Source: Actinophytocola oryzae (GTDB lineage Bacteria; Actinomycetota; Actinomycetes; Mycobacteriales; Pseudonocardiaceae). Taken from it: a stretch of 64,000 nucleotides of DNA. The stretch lies in contig NZ_SOCP01000003.1 of NCBI RefSeq assembly GCF_004364325.1, forward strand, positions 372,001-436,000, read 5' to 3'. The notes beneath the pieces were generated by a model. The model saw only the letters and a program-made list of their open reading frames with translations, ran no database searches and was not told the DNA's origin. This document shows positions 62,857 through 64,000 of the stretch, piece after piece (within the stretch, counting starts at the first letter, position 1; every line of letters starts with the position of its first letter). A program made the position numbers and the translations under genes.

Positions 62857-62904
62857 TACATCTCGGGACAGAGGCGGCCGTACATCTCGCGACAGAGGCG
62901 GCGG
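62857..62904. repeat. Short direct repeat in the divergent promoter region
   Basis: TACATCTCG(G/C)GACAGAGGCGGC occurs at 62857 and 62881, 24 bp apart. The repeats lie between the two-component pair and the hydrolase gene and could be binding sites for the response regulator. Confidence 0.6.
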
Positions 62905-62955
62905 TCTGTCCGCGGGCCGATGCGGCCGCGACATCGCCGACAGCACGATCATGGC

Positions 62956-64000
62956 ATGACTCTACGTGAATCACTGGCGCGTCAGTCGGTGCGCAAACGG
63001 ATGTGGGCCGTCGTGGCCGTGGCCGTGATCGGACTGGCCCCGCTGCCCCTCCGCGCCGCCGTCGCGGGAACGCAGACCCACGGCTCGGACTCCTCGGTCG
63101 TCTGGCAGCCGTGCCCGACCTACTCGGACGACGCGATCCGGGCCCAGGGTGTCACCGACGAACAGATACCGAGGTACCGCGCCCTGCTCGCCCGAATGGA
63201 ATGTGGCGTGGTCGGCGTTCCGCTGGACTACGGCCGGCCGGACGGACGCCTGATCAACGTCGCGATCACCCGGTTCAGGGCGCTGGACCAGGCGCACCGG
63301 CTGGGCAGCATCGCGATGAACCCTGGCGGACCCGGGGCAGGCGGTTACCTGATGCCCATCAAGGTCACCATGTTCAACGACCAGAGTGCGCGGCTCAACG
63401 AGCGGTACGACCTGATCGGCTTCGATCCCCGGGGAGTGGGTTACAGCACCAAGGTCGACTGTGCGGCACGCGGGAACCCGGTACCCGGTGTGCTCACCGA
63501 GGCAGCGGCACACGACAGCTACGACATGGTGGTCGCCGCCGGCCAGGCCTGCGTGCAGGCCGATCCGGGGTTCGTCGCCCAGTTGACCACGGTGAACGCG
63601 GCGCGCGACCTGGACCGGGTGCGGGCGGCCCTTGGTGAACAGACGCTCAGCTTCATCGGTGTGTCCTGGGGTACCTGGCTGGGCGCGGTGTACCGCAACA
63701 CCTTTCCCGGCCGGGTTGGACGGATGTTCCTGGACAGCGTGGTGAATCCCCAGGACGGCTCGGCCGTCACCGAGGACGAGGGCGCCACGGCCGCCGAGCG
63801 CGAGTTCGCCCGGTTCGCGGCGTGGATCGCGCAGCACGACGACACCTACCACCTCGGTGCCACCCAGGCGGACGTCCAGGCCGCGGTTCTGGCGCTCGTG
63901 CGCGACTACCAGGCGAACCCGAAGCAGTTCACCGACCTGCCGCCGCCCGTCGACGGCGTGATGATCGCCAACCTGGCCGCACAGCCACTGTCGACGTGGC
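62956..64000 (+). CDS. Secreted TAP-like alpha/beta hydrolase, C-terminus outside the window
   Basis: The frame runs from ATG 62956 to the window edge (348 residues seen). A signal peptide (about 1-36) precedes a mature part with NPGGPGAGGYLM as the oxyanion region and IGVSWGTWLGAVYRNTFPG as the nucleophile Ser elbow (near 235). It is a paralogue of the 24690 protein, and an aminopeptidase-like role is inferred. The end with the catalytic His and TAP domain lies outside. It is divergent from the two-component pair, with short repeats between them. Confidence 0.85.
   Translation, partial: MTLRESLARQSVRKRMWAVVAVAVIGLAPLPLRAAVAGTQTHGSDSSVVWQPCPTYSDDAIRAQGVTDEQIPRYRALLARMECGVVGVPLDYGRPDGRLINVAITRFRALDQAHRLGSIAMNPGGPGAGGYLMPIKVTMFNDQSARLNERYDLIGFDPRGVGYSTKVDCAARGNPVPGVLTEAAAHDSYDMVVAAGQACVQADPGFVAQLTTVNAARDLDRVRAALGEQTLSFIGVSWGTWLGAVYRNTFPGRVGRMFLDSVVNPQDGSAVTEDEGATAAEREFARFAAWIAQHDDTYHLGATQADVQAAVLALVRDYQANPKQFTDLPPPVDGVMIANLAAQPLSTW

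Overview
The window is about 70% GC, with GTG and TTG starts, Shine-Dalgarno sites of the GGAGG type, many secreted hydrolases and a very high density of regulators. Together with the F420-type oxidoreductases, MocR, SARP, WXG-like and ECF sigma features this points to a filamentous actinomycete, most likely the Pseudonocardiaceae. Dispersed GAAGG-N3-CCTTC palindromes resemble those I associate with Lentzea and Amycolatopsis. No phage genes, transposases, rRNA, tRNA or CRISPR arrays were seen, so this looks like chromosome, mostly accessory and regulatory in content.

Layout. 1-5.1 kb: a minus-strand operon of a TetR regulator, an ABC exporter (ATPase and permease), an alpha/beta hydrolase and a membrane protein cut by the window edge. 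5.2-10.5 kb: a giant secreted nuclease/5'-nucleotidase and a luciferase-like oxidoreductase. 10.5-16.2 kb: a palindrome array, an APC permease, and a tight operon of two esterases and an ATP-grasp ligase. 16.2-20.3 kb: a PEP-mutase/AhpD-like pair divergent from a MocR regulator, then a PiT phosphate transporter with a small membrane partner. 20.3-29.3 kb: GNAT, htpG, a secreted beta-propeller protein, a TAP-like secreted protease, a small kinase, two methyltransferases and an enoyl-CoA hydratase.

29.3-33 kb is the most unusual part. An ECF sigma factor is fused to a zinc anti-sigma motif, a membrane helix and an extracellular domain. It is followed by a secreted/anchored partner whose upstream region carries the same 40-bp promoter-like sequence, then a LuxR protein and an RsbW-like ATPase. 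33.3-36 kb holds a P-loop-less STAND-like TPR protein and a Fic-fold protein with a destroyed active site. 38-43.4 kb is a regulatory island: two paralogous XRE proteins and a mini-protein that looks like the same family without its helix-turn-helix surround a full-length SARP/NB-ARC/TPR regulator.

43.4-54.6 kb: MarR, a class I aldolase, a CDF metal transporter, LysR with an alditol-oxidase-like flavoprotein, a PPOX/TetR divergent pair sharing a long perfect operator, and a signalling block (response regulator, RsbW-like ATPase, a double-PAS histidine kinase whose two PAS modules are almost identical at DNA level, a receiver-only regulator, and a STAS protein lacking its phospho-serine). A streptogrisin-type protease follows, under a LacI-type palindrome. 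54.7-64 kb: a polytopic membrane protein, another palindrome array, a TipA-type MerR, a Cys/Met PLP enzyme, an APH-fold kinase, an M15 peptidase with a WXG-like N-terminus, and a NarL-type two-component pair divergent from a second TAP-like hydrolase that runs off the window.

Recurring themes are extracellular scavenging (nuclease, nucleotidase, proteases, possible PHO boxes) and partner-switching or membrane-linked control of transcription.
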